Shown: in pieces, positions 29,868 to 39,984 of the stretch
Layout of the letters: every line of letters begins with the position of its first letter
How positions within the stretch are numbered: the stretch's first letter is position 1
The notes under the pieces: model-generated
What the model was told of the DNA's origin: nothing
The model's database searches: none
What the model saw: only the letters and a program-made list of their open reading frames with translations
Assembly (NCBI GenBank): GCA_026397515.1
Contig: JAPLUU010000008.1
Span: 1 to 48,769, forward strand
Length of the DNA: 48,769 bases
From: a candidate division SR1 bacterium
Lineage (GTDB): Bacteria > Patescibacteriota > Gracilibacteria > Absconditabacterales > Absconditicoccaceae
Reading direction: 5' to 3'
Program-made: the position numbers and the translations under genes

Positions 29868-30365
29868 ATGCCAATTATTCAAAGTGCTTGATGAATTGTT
29901 TATTATATTGCTTCAGATGGAGAACCAAGATATCTCCTCATCAAAAGACATGCTCTCAGTGGTAAAATCGAACGAGTAGCTCCCAAAGGGAAAATCCAAG
30001 GTACTGAAGAAGTTACCAAAGCAGCACTTAGAGAAGTAAGTGAAGAGACAGGGATTCCCGTAAACCAAATGAGAATAAAAAACCAATTGGGGACTACACA
30101 ACTAAGAAACACAGAAAATCAGAAAGGTCAGATGGACAAAGATGTGACCTATTTTTTGATGGAATACGCAGGAAATCCAGATTTTGTCAAAATAGAACAT
30201 GCAGAAGGATATATTGGTATCCACAAACGATGTACATTGAATGAAGTATTGGCACTTATCTACTATCAGGACATTAGAGAACTTATAAGAAAAAGTTATT
30301 CTCTCATCAAAGATGGACAGAAAAACCAGAATATCAAAAAAGATTTTATCGACAAATTAGGATAA
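29868..30365 (+). CDS. NUDIX hydrolase
   Basis: The 165-residue protein has a perfect NUDIX box, G-x5-E-x7-REVSEETGI (in GKIQGTEEVTKAALREVSEETGI, about residues 44-66), which binds Mg2+ and cleaves nucleoside diphosphates linked to another moiety. The N-terminus MPIIQSAGGIVYY (two TGA glycines) is the usual first strand. The C-terminus has HKRCTLNEVLALIYYQDIRELIRKSY, typical of Ap4A-hydrolase-like members. The substrate cannot be read from sequence. The ATG follows a TATTATAC-like sequence by three bases. Confidence 0.9.
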
Positions 30366-30438
30366 TTGATATACTATAAAAACTTGAAATTTTCGAGCAA
30401 TTAGGTATACCCTTAGCAGAAAGCCAAAAGAAAAAGTA

Positions 30439-30816
30439 ATGAAGATTTTATATTATATTCCTTATCAAATGGCAAAAAAACCAGTAGTTGCATATCAATT
30501 TCTAGACATTCCAGAAAACATGCAAGAAATTGTAAAAGAAATTGTAACAAAAAATCTTGAAGGGAAAATGGATTCGTATTTTAAGAAAATTTATGCTAAT
30601 AAGGATAGTGCAGAGATTAGAATAGATTACGTTATCAAAAAAAATAAGAAAGGATTATGGAAAGGAGACTTCAAATTTACGTATGATGGAAAAGTATTCA
30701 CATGGACTACAGGAGAAGGTGGATTCAAAATCATAGAAGACATTCCAAATCATGCATTCGAACACTTCAAAACACATTTGTCAAACAAATCAGAAGAACC
30801 AAGAAAAGCTAAATAA
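30439..30816 (+). CDS. HPF/RaiA-like ribosome-associated protein
   Basis: The 125-residue protein has the beta-alpha-beta-beta-beta-alpha pattern of hibernation-promoting factors: a long helix (ENMQEIVKEIVTKNLEGKMDSYFKKIY), then strands AEIRIDYVIKKNKKGLWKGDFKFTYDGKVFTW, then a helix DIPNHAFEHFKTHLSNKSEEPRKAK with a basic tail. This fits the small HPF-like proteins common in Patescibacteria that bind the 30S decoding centre. ATG 30439 is used; ATG 30469 (MAKKPVVAYQ), nine bases after a TATATT, is a credible alternative start. Confidence 0.5.
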   Translation: MKILYYIPYQMAKKPVVAYQFLDIPENMQEIVKEIVTKNLEGKMDSYFKKIYANKDSAEIRIDYVIKKNKKGLWKGDFKFTYDGKVFTWTTGEGGFKIIEDIPNHAFEHFKTHLSNKSEEPRKAK

Positions 30817-30858
30817 TAAGTAAAAAATACGCTTTACATGATTTACAACATTGTAATT

Positions 30859-31362
30859 ATGAAAAAAAATTATCTTACCAAAGAGTGATATGAACAGTTA
30901 ATTGCGGAACTCAACGAGCTCAAAAAAGTTAAACTTCCTAGTATCTTAGAAAGATTGGGAGAAGCAAAAGCTATGGGAGATCTTTCAGAAAACTTTGAAT
31001 ATAAATCTGCACTCGAAGACAAAGATTTCACCAATTCAAGAATCTCCGAGATTGAAACACTGATTGATGACGTAGAAATTATCAAGGAAGAGAAAAAAAG
31101 CAAATCAGATAAAGAAGTAGATTACGGTTCCAAAGTAACCATTCAAATGGAAGACGACGACATCTACAACGTAACTATTGTCGGTACATGAGAAACGACT
31201 ATGGATTTTGATAAAACGTTTAAAACAACAAAAGATTCTATCAAGATATCATTAGAATCGCCGATATGATTGGCGATAAAATGAAAAAAAGCATGAGATA
31301 CCGTAAAAATGAGACTTAATAACGAAAGAAAAGAAATAAGAATATTGGATGTTAAAAACTAA
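30859..31362 (+). CDS. greA: Transcription elongation factor GreA
   Basis: The 167-residue protein (typical about 158) has the N-terminal coiled-coil with the acidic tip used to rescue backtracked RNA polymerase: YLTKEGYEQLIAELNELKKVKLPSILERLGEAKAMGDLSENFEYKSA. It ends in the FKBP-like domain: DYGSKVTIQMEDDDIYNVTIVGTGE, SPIGLAIKGKKAGDTVKM. Four or more conserved glycines are TGA, including TKEGYEQL and SPIGLAIKGK. The gene is monocistronic by position; its terminator lies within the 3' end of the convergent gene at 31426. Confidence 0.95.
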
Positions 31363-31425
31363 GAAACAAGAATAAACAAGTAACTATTGAAAATACGTAG
31401 TTTGTCTAAAACCTTTCTACTAAAT

Positions 31426-32397
31426 TTAGTTGAATTGAACATCAGTTACATTTCGATCATTTCGCATATCAAAAGTAATCCTGCACGTAGCGGGATTCTT
31501 TTTTTTATCAAGTCATTTAAGTCCAAGCGTAAGAGTATAGGGATCATGATATATGAGACTTCATTCTGAATCTATACTACCAAACTGAGAAAAATCATTT
31601 TGACAATTGGATTTGATGAGTTTCAATTTATTTTCCACTACAAAATTAAGATTAACTATTTTAAACATATTGGAAATATCCAAAATCATATCATCTGAAA
31701 CATTTTTGAATAGAAAACCAAACTCATTATTATCAAATGTAGTCCAGAATCACGTTCCATGTTTATAAAAAGTATATGATCGATAGGATTCAAAGTTATC
31801 TTTATTATTTTTTATATAATCAGCAATCAAATACGTACAATCACGAGATCTAAGAATTTTACTACAGACAAAACGTTCAATACTTACGACAGGATTCTGA
31901 TTAAACAAGACTTGAATATCATTTCACGATCTAGAAGCACTCAACTGAGGTTGGGTAGAAAAATCTAGATACATAAGCTCTTTAACAAAAAAGTATCTAT
32001 TAGCACTGATAATAAGTCACTGATCAGGAATTTTAAGCGTATCCAACTCGATAATAGGGACTACTTTAAAATATTTTTTGACCCTACCCACAAATTCTAT
32101 TTTTTTATCTACATATGCATTAAGATTGATAGTAGAACTCTTTAATCCAATTTTTTTTCATTCTTGAGTAATAAGCGAATGGGTATAATTAGGAAAATTA
32201 TTATCTACCACAATCTTACCAGAAAAAGTAAGTGAAGCTCACAAGGTATAGATACCCGTTTGAGGAACTGACCCAAATCTTTGAGTAATTGATGTCAACA
32301 TTTTAATCAAGAAGTACGCTCACACACAAAGAAGAACAAATCGAAAGACCACTTTTGTATTTAGTATTTTTTTTTGCTTCAGTTTTCTTATAACCAT
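31426..32397 (-). CDS. Unknown single-pass membrane protein, 323 residues
   Basis: This frame is hidden in the standard code by about ten TGA codons. It starts at ATG 32395-32397 (MVIRKLKQKKILNTKVVFRFVLLCVGAYFLIKM), a basic N-terminus and one membrane helix (about residues 16-32), then an extracytoplasmic domain with regular strands (SLTFSGKIVVDNNFPNYTHSLI, KIEFVGRVKKYFKVVPIIELDTLKI). It stops at TAA 31426-31428. Four Cys lie in the C-terminal half (VCSKILRSRDCTYL, SNCQND, ATCRITF). It may be a cell-surface or envelope protein. No family was recognised. Confidence 0.7.
31477..31506 (+). terminator. GreA terminator inside an antisense gene
   Basis: AATCCTGC (31477-31484) pairs with GCGGGATT (31490-31497; one G-T pair) around ACGTA, followed by CT and a run of eight T. 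It is 115 bases past the greA stop and lies within codons of the minus-strand gene at 31426. Confidence 0.75.
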
Positions 32398-32511
32398 TGG
32401 TATATAATAGTAGTCAAAATAAAGAAATACAGTAACCTACTATAACGATTTTAAGAAAGAAAGCAAGGATATCAGATGTAACGAAAACTTTAGTCATCAA
32501 GCTTCTTACCT

Positions 32512-33087
32512 ATGGAAATAAAACGAAAAGCGTTAATAGACCAGTTTATATCGATAAACTCACATACAAATCTCTCAGCTATCAGAGACCCAGAGGGCAT
32601 TCAAGTCAAACATATCCAAGATTCGCTAGAAATTAATAAAGTCCTAGTACTCAAGCCAGGTTTAACCTTATGTGACGTAGGTACAGGATGATGATTTCCT
32701 CTTTTACCTATAGCAATAAATAATCCTGAACTCCAATGTACAGGAATAGATTCCACAAGAAAAAAAATCGATGCTATCAACGAAATGATTACTAATCTCA
32801 AGATACCAAATGTCAAAGCACTACGAACCAGAGCAGAAGACCATAAAGAACAATATGATTACGTAACCGCAAGAGCTGTTGGCTATATAGACAAATTACT
32901 TCCCCAAGTCCATCATCTCATCAAAAAATGAGGCCGTCTTATCTTATACAAACAATTCACTCCTGAAGAGAGTCAGGATATTGGTCATTTTGGAAAGAGA
33001 TATCGTTTTGTTGTACAAAAAAAACACAAATACCAGCTTTTTGAAGGAGATATCCAAAGGATCATCTATGTTTTAAAAAAAATATAA
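32512..33087 (+). CDS. rsmG: 16S rRNA guanine-N7 methyltransferase RsmG (GidB)
   Basis: The 191-residue protein (typical about 205-240) methylates G527 of 16S rRNA using SAM. It has the hallmark KHIQDSLEI then LCDVGTGGGFPLLPIAINNPELQCTGIDS, the SAM-binding loop in which two glycines are adjacent TGA codons (32689-32694). VTARAVGYIDKLLP, the equivalent of the family's VxSRAxAxL motif, and GGRLILYKQ follow. The N-terminus is shorter than usual. No Shine-Dalgarno site precedes ATG 32512. Confidence 0.92.
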
Positions 33088-33114
33088 TTCCAATTTTTCT
33101 CCTCCAGAGAACCC

Positions 33115-33176
33115 TTGCTTTATAAAAAAAAAAGGATATATTCATGTTCAAAAAATAAAAAATAAAAAATAAATAT
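33115..33176 (+). promoter_or_regulatory. Promoter and A-rich leader of the gene at 33177
   Basis: TTGCTT (33115-33120) and TATATT (33137-33142) are 16 bases apart, followed by a 34-base leader with three direct repeats of AAAAAATA-type sequence before the ATG. The layout resembles that of the other two TGA-free genes. Confidence 0.55.
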
Positions 33177-33704
33177 ATGCATACAGAAAAAAAATTTTGG
33201 AAAGAAATAAGTAATTTCACCGTTTCCAAAGTTATTATAACTGTATGGAATGGAATTGCTTTTTGCTATCATCTTTGGTTTATTGGATTTAATCCATGGA
33301 CTAGCCTAATCTTGCAAGGAACAGCATTCATAATGGAATATCTTCTCTGTGAATGGTATGAAAAAATGCTTATACAGAGCAACAACAAAATCAACAAAGA
33401 AACAAAGCTTACTGCATGGCCTTTACGAATTCTAGAAAGAGGAATAAAAAAATATGTAACATTTACAGGTATTTTTATACTGGTATATGTAACTACATAT
33501 TATCTCAGATTAGAGTTTTTTTACTTCATTGATTTTGGCGTAGATCAGCACAAATTAGAGCAAAGCATAATATATATGTTATGTTTTACACCAATAGCAG
33601 CACCTATAATGGCAATACTTGTCATTGAAAGGAAGAAAAAGAAAAAACGCATGGAAGAAAGAACAGAATGGTTGAAAAAAATCAACTTTGGTCCATTTGC
33701 ATGA
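33177..33704 (+). CDS. Polytopic membrane protein, TGA-free, apparently ending in TGA
   Basis: The 175-residue protein has four hydrophobic segments (about residues 16-35, 40-56, 92-112 and 133-151) and basic loops (ERKKKKKRMEERTEW), with no recognisable family. None of its seven glycines is TGA. The frame reaches TGA at 33702-33704, only nine bases before a strong terminator hairpin. With code 25 that TGA would be Gly and the frame would stay open past the terminator to TAA near 34070. Either the true end is TGA, as in a gene imported from a standard-code organism, or the message has no stop. End placed at TGA for that reason. Confidence 0.6.
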   Translation: MHTEKKFWKEISNFTVSKVIITVWNGIAFCYHLWFIGFNPWTSLILQGTAFIMEYLLCEWYEKMLIQSNNKINKETKLTAWPLRILERGIKKYVTFTGIFILVYVTTYYLRLEFFYFIDFGVDQHKLEQSIIYMLCFTPIAAPIMAILVIERKKKKKRMEERTEWLKKINFGPFA

Positions 33705-33713
33705 AAAATACTG

Positions 33714-33742
33714 ATGTCCCCTTTATTAGGGGACATTTTTTC
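33714..33742 (+). terminator. Strong terminator right after the TGA of the 33177 gene
   Basis: ATGTCCCCT (33714-33722) and AGGGGACAT (33728-33736) form a perfect 9-pair stem with a 5-base loop and a T run. It begins nine bases after TGA 33702-33704. Confidence 0.9.
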
Positions 33743-33958
33743 ATTTAAGACGCAGAAAAAAAATTGAGATATCGTAGATTATCAAATAAATAATTTCATT
33801 ACGACGACAGATGTATGACAAGACTCTCACTATATTCGAAGCAATCAATTCATTCGAACCGAAGTAAGTCACACGAATGTGTGCGAACAAGGTGAGATAA
33901 ACATTTCATACATAGTAAACTGACAGTTTGTTGGGTTTACATCTGGCTTGATCTTTTT

Positions 33959-34003
33959 GGTGACTTTTTTTATCAAGAGAAAAAGTCACCCCAGCGGAGC
34001 GTC
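33959..34003. repeat. Structured dispersed repeat, divergent copy 3
   Basis: GGTGACTTTTT (33959-33969) and AAAAAGTCACC (33980-33990) form an 11-pair hairpin followed by CCAGCGGAGCG. The layout (stem with T-run/A-run, then CCAGCxGG) matches the 3' half of the repeats at 8688 and 46585, with different but still paired stem bases. The surrounding 33745-34183 holds no convincing gene: it has small hairpins (CACA-CGAA-TGTG at about 33870), this repeat and the one at 34101. Confidence 0.55.
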
Positions 34004-34100
34004 TTTTTTTAAAAAAAATATTTGTATATATCTTATAATCTTTTTTTTACTCCAAAAACAATAACGTCAAGAAAAATTAGATACCAAAGAGAAAAAACAT

Positions 34101-34158
34101 ATTTGAGACACAATAAAAAGTCGAGATTTCACGAGAGTTTTTATAAGGTCGAAATTAT
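34101..34158. repeat. Dispersed repeat, intergenic copy of the left half of the glycosyltransferase insertion
   Basis: It aligns over 58 bases without gaps to 21183-21240 inside the glycosyltransferase gene (about 44 identities). Here it lies between genes, 25 bases beyond the stop of the ZIP gene. Confidence 0.6.
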
Positions 34159-34183
34159 ATTTTTCCTTCGAAAACATACATTA

Positions 34184-34924
34184 TTCTAGAAATAACAACG
34201 TCGACATAATTCAGATACCGAGAAGGAAAAATAGAATCTGTGGAATATTATGAGCTAAACTATTTTCTTTATGGAGTTCAGGAATTAAATCTGAACAAGC
34301 GATATAGATGAATGTTCCAGCAGCAAAAGGTATTAATACAGCCACCATATTGTTCGTATAGCGATACAACAAGAAAGCGATAATTACACCAACTACAGCG
34401 GTCAATGCAGTGACGAAGTTGAGCAATAATGCTTTTCTTCTACTAAATCATCCATGAACAAGTACACCAAAATCTCAGATCTCCTGAGGTATTTCATGTA
34501 GAACTACTGCAAGCGTAGTCGCAATTCCGACAGGGATACTCACTAAATAACTCGCACCGATAATCAATCCATCAATCAAATTATGTACACTATCTCAGAT
34601 TAAATTCATGAGAGCAACCGGATGGGTATGATGTGCAGTAACGGGCATATGACAATGATTTCGACGAATAACTTTTTCTGTCACCAGTCCAAAAACTATT
34701 CATCCAAGTATTCGTAATGAAACAGTAATATTTCGTCATGAACCATGAATAATTCCTGGCAATAAATGAAAAAATACATCTCCAAGCAATGCTCCCGCAG
34801 AGAAACTAACAAGTCGTAAAACTATCCTTTTAAGTAAAGACAGACGAAGTCATAAAGTCACAATACCTATCAAAGAGATGATACTTACTATAAGTACACT
34901 TATCAATGCATACAAAAACGCCAT
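34184..34924 (-). CDS. ZIP-family metal (zinc/iron) transporter
   Basis: The 246-residue membrane protein has the ZIP metal path in order: SAGALLGDVFFHLLPG (helix II), HNLIDGLIIGASY (helix IV, HNxxDG) and VVLHEIPQEIGDFGVLVHGG (helix V, HExPxExGD). A His-rich loop (RRNHCHMPVTAHHTHP) lies between helices III and IV. Such proteins import Zn2+ or other divalent metals. The C-terminus is helical with a TGA-encoded Gly before the TAG stop at 34184-34186. The start is ATG 34922-34924. Upstream on the same strand is an unknown gene 29 bases away. Confidence 0.92.
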
Positions 34925-34953
34925 GTAATCATTTATAAAATAAATAATATTTT

Positions 34954-35853
34954 CTATATTCTTACTACACCATCTTTAGTTATTTTAGTTATCATGATAA
35001 CCCCATTTTCAACTGTTGTCATCTGAGTTATATTTATAATTTCAAACATTTCATCAGTTTTTGAAACAGCAAGTCATGACTGCATTGCACTTGATACACA
35101 GGCATCAGGGACAAATAAAAACACACATATTTTATCTTTAATAGTTCAATGTTCGAAAATCTGTGATTTTCTTTCTTTAAGAATCGTAAGCAAATGGAAA
35201 AGTTCCAAAGAACAAGAGGTAAAGTTTGTTCATAGACTATGATAATATTCATTATACGAACGACCATATACTCTTTTCTTTTTCGTATAGAACCTACGAA
35301 GCAAGAATTTTTCACTCATAATATAATCATTATATTTTCATTTATTTCATTTTCTATCACACAAAACAGAAACTATCTTACTCAAATGCTCTTTCGTTGC
35401 ATTCTCTCATCATAACGTATTTTCTAGTTCATTCCTATAAACATCAGGGATTGCATCATATCATTTTTTAAGATATTCGACCGAGGGTTCATTCTCTATA
35501 TATTTATCATCAGCTGACAACAATAATTGTTTTTCAATGGTTATTTTTGAAAAGAGTTCTAATGATATCTTCAGAGAAAAAAAAGAGAATCATGTATCAA
35601 ATCTTTCATTATCCATTTTTTTACAAGTATTGAGACTTTCTTGATCAATCACCTTTCCATTACGAAGAAACTCTTCAGGCACACAAGGAATCGATTCATT
35701 TCTTGTATTTACTCATACCAGATAATTTCATCAAAAAATAATAACTCAGGAATATCATCATTCATATATCACCGAAAGAAGATGATCAATGAGTTCATCC
35801 TGTTTGTATTTATCATTAATTACGTTTTCTATTGCTTCTTTGTACTGACCCAT
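34954..35853 (-). CDS. Unknown protein, 299 residues, dense in TGA glycines
   Basis: This frame contains about fifteen TGA codons and is broken in the standard code; a 93-residue standard-code ORF in another frame at 35034 is a shadow. It runs from ATG 35851-35853 (MGQYKEAIENVINDKYKQDELIDHLLSVIYEGGYSG) to TAG 34954-34956. The protein is soluble, charged and Tyr-rich in the middle (RRFYTKKKRVYGRSYNEYYHSL), with a hydrophobic strand KDKICVFLFVPDACVSS. It lies 19 bases after alr and 29 before the ZIP gene, so the three form one operon. No family was recognised. Confidence 0.65.
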
Positions 35854-35872
35854 TCTAAAATGAAATATTGAT

Positions 35873-37009
35873 TTAAACAACTTCTCTTCTGATTCCTCTA
35901 TCAAGTTTTACTAATGATTCATAGACGATTGTTCAACTTTGTTCGGCTAAATTCATCATGGAATTCTTTGCACGAGGATTATCTGAAATAATTTCAACTT
36001 CATCACCAATATGCACAGAGCTATCTATGACATAGGTAGAAAGATTCATACAAATAGTTCCTACCTGACGGAAAAATGTTTTACGATGTTTGATAAATAA
36101 TTTTCATGAAGCTGTTCTTGCAAGTCATTCAGCATATCAGAAGGGAACAGTAGCAATAATTTCTTTATCACTTGGTCTATATTCATGATGATAACTTACT
36201 CACTCCCCTGGTCGAACGGTCTGTAAACTCATAACCCTAGAGCTAATAGAAAGAATCGGTAAGAGATTATTTCCATGTTTGTAGAGTGGATCTTGCGTAT
36301 TCAAGGGATTATACCCATACAAGGCTAATCACGGTCTATATGCGTTGAAGAATTCATCAGTGATTTTGAACATTGCAGCACTATTACCAATATGTCTCCA
36401 TGTAGGGGTATATCAGACATCTATAATTTTATAATACATACGTTTGAAACGCTGAATCTGATCATTGAGCGTATAATCAGACATATTGTCTGCATCAAAA
36501 AAATGAGACAGCACCCCTTCGACGATAAGATTTGGATGACTTTGTAATTCTTTGATAAGACCAGGTAATTCATCTTCTTGGATTCCTTCTCTATTCATTC
36601 ACGTATTGAAGAATAAGTGAATCTTGGTGTCTTTTCACAGTCTTCATAAATGTCTGATGGTTCATGTATTGTATACACAAAACGTAGTCTTTTTATGGTC
36701 AAATTTTCTATAGTTTTCAAGCAACGTTTCTCACAAAATCAGAATAGGAATTTTGGAATATTTTTTGACGATAACATATTCTGGATAACTATCTACAGCG
36801 ATATAGGGAACATCGGTCCTTGAAAGCATTTTAGTAATTTGTTTCAAACCATGACCATATGCATTTGATTTTAACACGGGAAAAATAGCAGCCTGCGACT
36901 GGATAGATTGCAGATATTCTAAGTTTTGAAGCAAGACTTTTCTACGAAGCCAGATGATATTCATAGGCTTAACGCTGGGACTGAATAATGATTTCAGAAA
37001 TCAGAACAT
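35873..37009 (-). CDS. alr: Alanine racemase
   Basis: The 378-residue PLP enzyme makes D-alanine for peptidoglycan. The PLP lysine is K47 in PVLKSNAYGHGLKQI. Downstream are VEGVLSHFFDADN, then GYTPTWRHIGNSAAMF and AYRPGLALYGYNP. The second catalytic Tyr region is ATVPFGYAEGLARTASG with TGA glycines, followed by VGTICMNLSTYVI. ATG 37007-37009 gives MFGFLKSLFSPSVKPMNIIWLRRKVLLQN, similar to N-termini seen in other Patescibacteria; ATG 36964 is the shorter choice. It heads an operon with the unknown gene and the ZIP transporter. Confidence 0.93.
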
Positions 37010-37264
37010 GATCACGCATAGAAAATAAATAACTATATATACGTAACTATAAGACCGGAATAATCAAGAAAAGCTGGAACAAATAAAAAATCTGACCCTA
37101 CTTATTAGTCAGAATAAAAAATAATAACAATACTTTTATTTTTTATTGGTAAGAATATTTATATATCCAGAATATAAAGTCAAAAAAATGATGGAGTTCT
37201 ATTGAATTTACTTCTCAAAAAAATATTGTAGTGCAATATTGATTTTATATTGGATTATGAACGT

Positions 37265-39841
37265 ATGTTTTCAGAGATACAGACATTACTTACTAACAAC
37301 TCTAGCTCATGCATCACGCACGCAAATAAATTAGCATATACCAACAGACAAAAAACAATCCATGGCGAAGATCTCATCCGAGGAATATCAATGTTTCTCC
37401 AACATCACGATGTAAATGGTATTTTCTGGAAACTCTTGGGGGTGTGAGAAGATCTTTTGGAAGAATATTTTCACAACAAATATAATGGAACTACAATAGT
37501 AGAAAGTTTACAAGAAGCCAAAGCACTCCCACTCAGCAAAAAGATTTCTCAAGAGTTAAGTAAACATATAAAGAAAAACACTAAGAAACTAGACCTCGAT
37601 ATACTATTTTCCGTATCATTTCATGATTTGTCAAATCAATTTACCAAGCACCTAAACACGTACCATATTGATACAAAAATCATAGTTGAGAACTACAAAA
37701 AGCTCAACAAAAATCCACTGATAATCAAGATGTGATTATTTGCTTTTTTACAGGTCTTGAGTAAAATCTTTATAACGTTCAATTTAGATGTTAACAAGAT
37801 TAAACTTATGGAAATCGAAAAAATGCAAAAGATGAATAACATCAATATGCTCTTGGATGCCGTAGAAAGCGAAATCGTTGAAAAAGACAATACAACAGCG
37901 ACAGGCGACAAGGCTAAAAAAGAAGAAAAAAAACTTACAATAGAATACTTCGGAACCGACTTGACGAAAGAAGTTAAGGATGGGTTGATTGATCCGATCA
38001 TCGGAAGACAAAACGAAATCAATCAAATCATCTACACGCTCTTGAGAAAAAACAAGAACAATCCTCTCCTTATCGGAGAAGCTGGAGTAGGTAAAACCGC
38101 TATTGTAGAATGATTAGCACAAAAAATAGTTCAAAATGACGTACCAGAAAAACTCAGAAATAAGAGGATATTTTTGCTTGATATGGGAACATTACTTGCA
38201 GGGACAAAATACAGATGAGAATTTGAATCTAGAATGAAATCTATCCTTGAAGAAGCAATGGATCCTACAAATAACATCATTCTCTTTATTGATGAAATCC
38301 ACACCATTATCGGTGCAGGAGGAGCAGAAAACGGTGATGCTGCTCAGATGTTGAAACCATTACTTTCTAGAGGAAAAATCAAACTTATCGGTTCTACGAC
38401 ATTCAATGAATATCAAAAATATATTGAAAAAGATGCTGCACTCAAAAGAAGATTTCAAGAAGTAGTTATCAATGAACCAGATGTAGAAACAAGTAAACAG
38501 ATTCTTGTCGGATTAAAACAGACCTACGAAGATTTTCACGGAGTACAAATTGATGACGAAGCACTCGATGTAGCCATCAACCTCAGCAAAAGATTTATGA
38601 TGAATAAATTTTTACCAGACAAAGCACTCGATATCCTTGATGAAGCGTGTGCAAGAAAATCTACCATGAATCAAAAACTTGGTAACGATAAAGAATATAA
38701 AAAGTTTGAAGAAACCTTGGCAAAGATCCAAAAGAAAATAGAAGACGCAATCGAAAAACAAGATTATTTCGGTGCTGCAGAACTCAAAGCCAAAGAAGAA
38801 GAAGCCAAAGTTGAAATGAACAAAATCAGAACAAACAAAAACATTCCTATCAATCTCAGACAGATTATTAGCAAAGAAGATATCGGTAATGTCCTAGCTG
38901 ACAAGACAGGTATCCCAACGAATATCGTCAACGAGTCTGAAATAGAAAAATTGAGAAGATTAAGCGAAGAATTGAAAAAAAATATCGTAGGACAAGACGA
39001 AGCAGTAGAAGCAGTAGTAAAAACACTTACGAGAAGTAGATTATCAGTGATCAAATATACAAAACCTATAGGTTCATTCTTATGTCTTGGACCAAGTGGA
39101 GTGGGTAAAACATACTTAGCAAAACTTATCGCAAAAGAATATTTCGGAAATCCAGATGCAATGATCAGAATAGATATGTCTGAATTTATGGAAAAATATT
39201 CAGTATCGAAATTGATTGGTTCACCTGCAGGATATGTAGGATATGAAGAAGGAGGATGACTTACCGAAGCAGTCAGAAGAAAACCATATTCAGTGATATT
39301 ATTTGATGAAATAGAAAAAGCATCTAGCGATGTATTGAATATATTATTACAGATTTTGGATGAAGGACATCTCAAAGACGCAAAGGGAAGAATCATCGAT
39401 TTCAAAAACACTATTATCATCATGACATCAAATATCGGTTCAGAAGAATTCGTAAAAAAACAAAGCACAATTGGATTCGCAACGGGAGAAAAAGGTGATC
39501 TCAAAGACAAAGCATTTGAACAAGTCAAACAAAGAGTACTCGAAGAGATGAAAAACTTCCTTACTCCTGAATTGCTCAACAGAATTGATTACAAGATCGT
39601 CTTCAAACATCTCAGCAAAGAAACATTGGCAATGATTATGAAGCACAAGATCAATGAATTCTTAAACGCTCGAAAAGTAAATTCTGAAATACCACTACCA
39701 AAATATTCTGACAAACAGATCAAAGAAATTATCGAGAAGATCTATGAACCACAATATGGAGCAAGACCACTCGAAAGATATATTCAAGACGAGATCGAGC
39801 CTAAACTTATCGCTGAAATCATGAAAAAAAAGACTAAATAG
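37265..39841 (+). CDS. ClpC/ClpB-type AAA+ unfoldase
   Basis: The 858-residue protein has the Clp plan. An N-terminal repeat domain (1-150) is followed by a hydrophobic stretch ([15 protein letters not shown], about residues 157-171). The first AAA module has Walker A GEAGVGKT (residue 271 on) and [21 protein letters not shown] short middle domain with a UVR-like segment ([35 protein letters not shown]) favours ClpC over ClpB. The second AAA module has Walker A GPSGVGKT (residue 609 on), then [10 protein letters not shown] and the sensor-2 [16 protein letters not shown] at 37246-37251 makes ATG 37265 the likely start, not TTG 37250. In-frame TGA glycines include VEGLAQ and YRGEFE. Confidence 0.88.
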
Positions 39842-39856
39842 TTTTTTACTCCTCTG

Positions 39857-39883
39857 CCCCTCTACCATAGAGGGGTTTTTTTT
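39857..39883 (+). terminator. Terminator of the Clp gene
   Basis: CCCCTCT (39857-39863) and AGAGGGG (39869-39875) form a perfect 7-pair stem with a 5-base loop and a T8 run, 15 bases after the stop. Confidence 0.92.
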
Positions 39884-39929
39884 ATAAAGAGAAAATCCCG
39901 GCGCACATAGGCAAGCCGAGATATAATTT

Positions 39930-39973
39930 GGAGGATAAACCTCGCTTTTTGGGAGGATAAAACCTCCTTTTTG
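39930..39973. repeat. Two tandem 22-base hairpin units
   Basis: GGAGGATAAACCTC-GCTTTTTG (39930-39951) is followed by GGAGGATAAAACCTC-CTTTTTG (39952-39973). Each unit has a GGAGG/CCTC(C) hairpin followed by TTTTT, so each could act as a weak plus-strand terminator. Confidence 0.6.
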
Positions 39974-39984
39974 TAACAATACAT

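Noticed and set aside
33705-34070. C-terminal extension of the 33177 gene in code 25
   Set aside because: The frame is open, but it crosses a strong terminator and repeat sequences and shows no protein-like conservation pattern; kept only as a finding about the TGA.
35034-35315. A 93-residue standard-code ORF on the minus strand
   Set aside because: It is a shadow of the 299-residue code-25 gene at 34954-35853, which has more regular protein character and fits the operon spacing.
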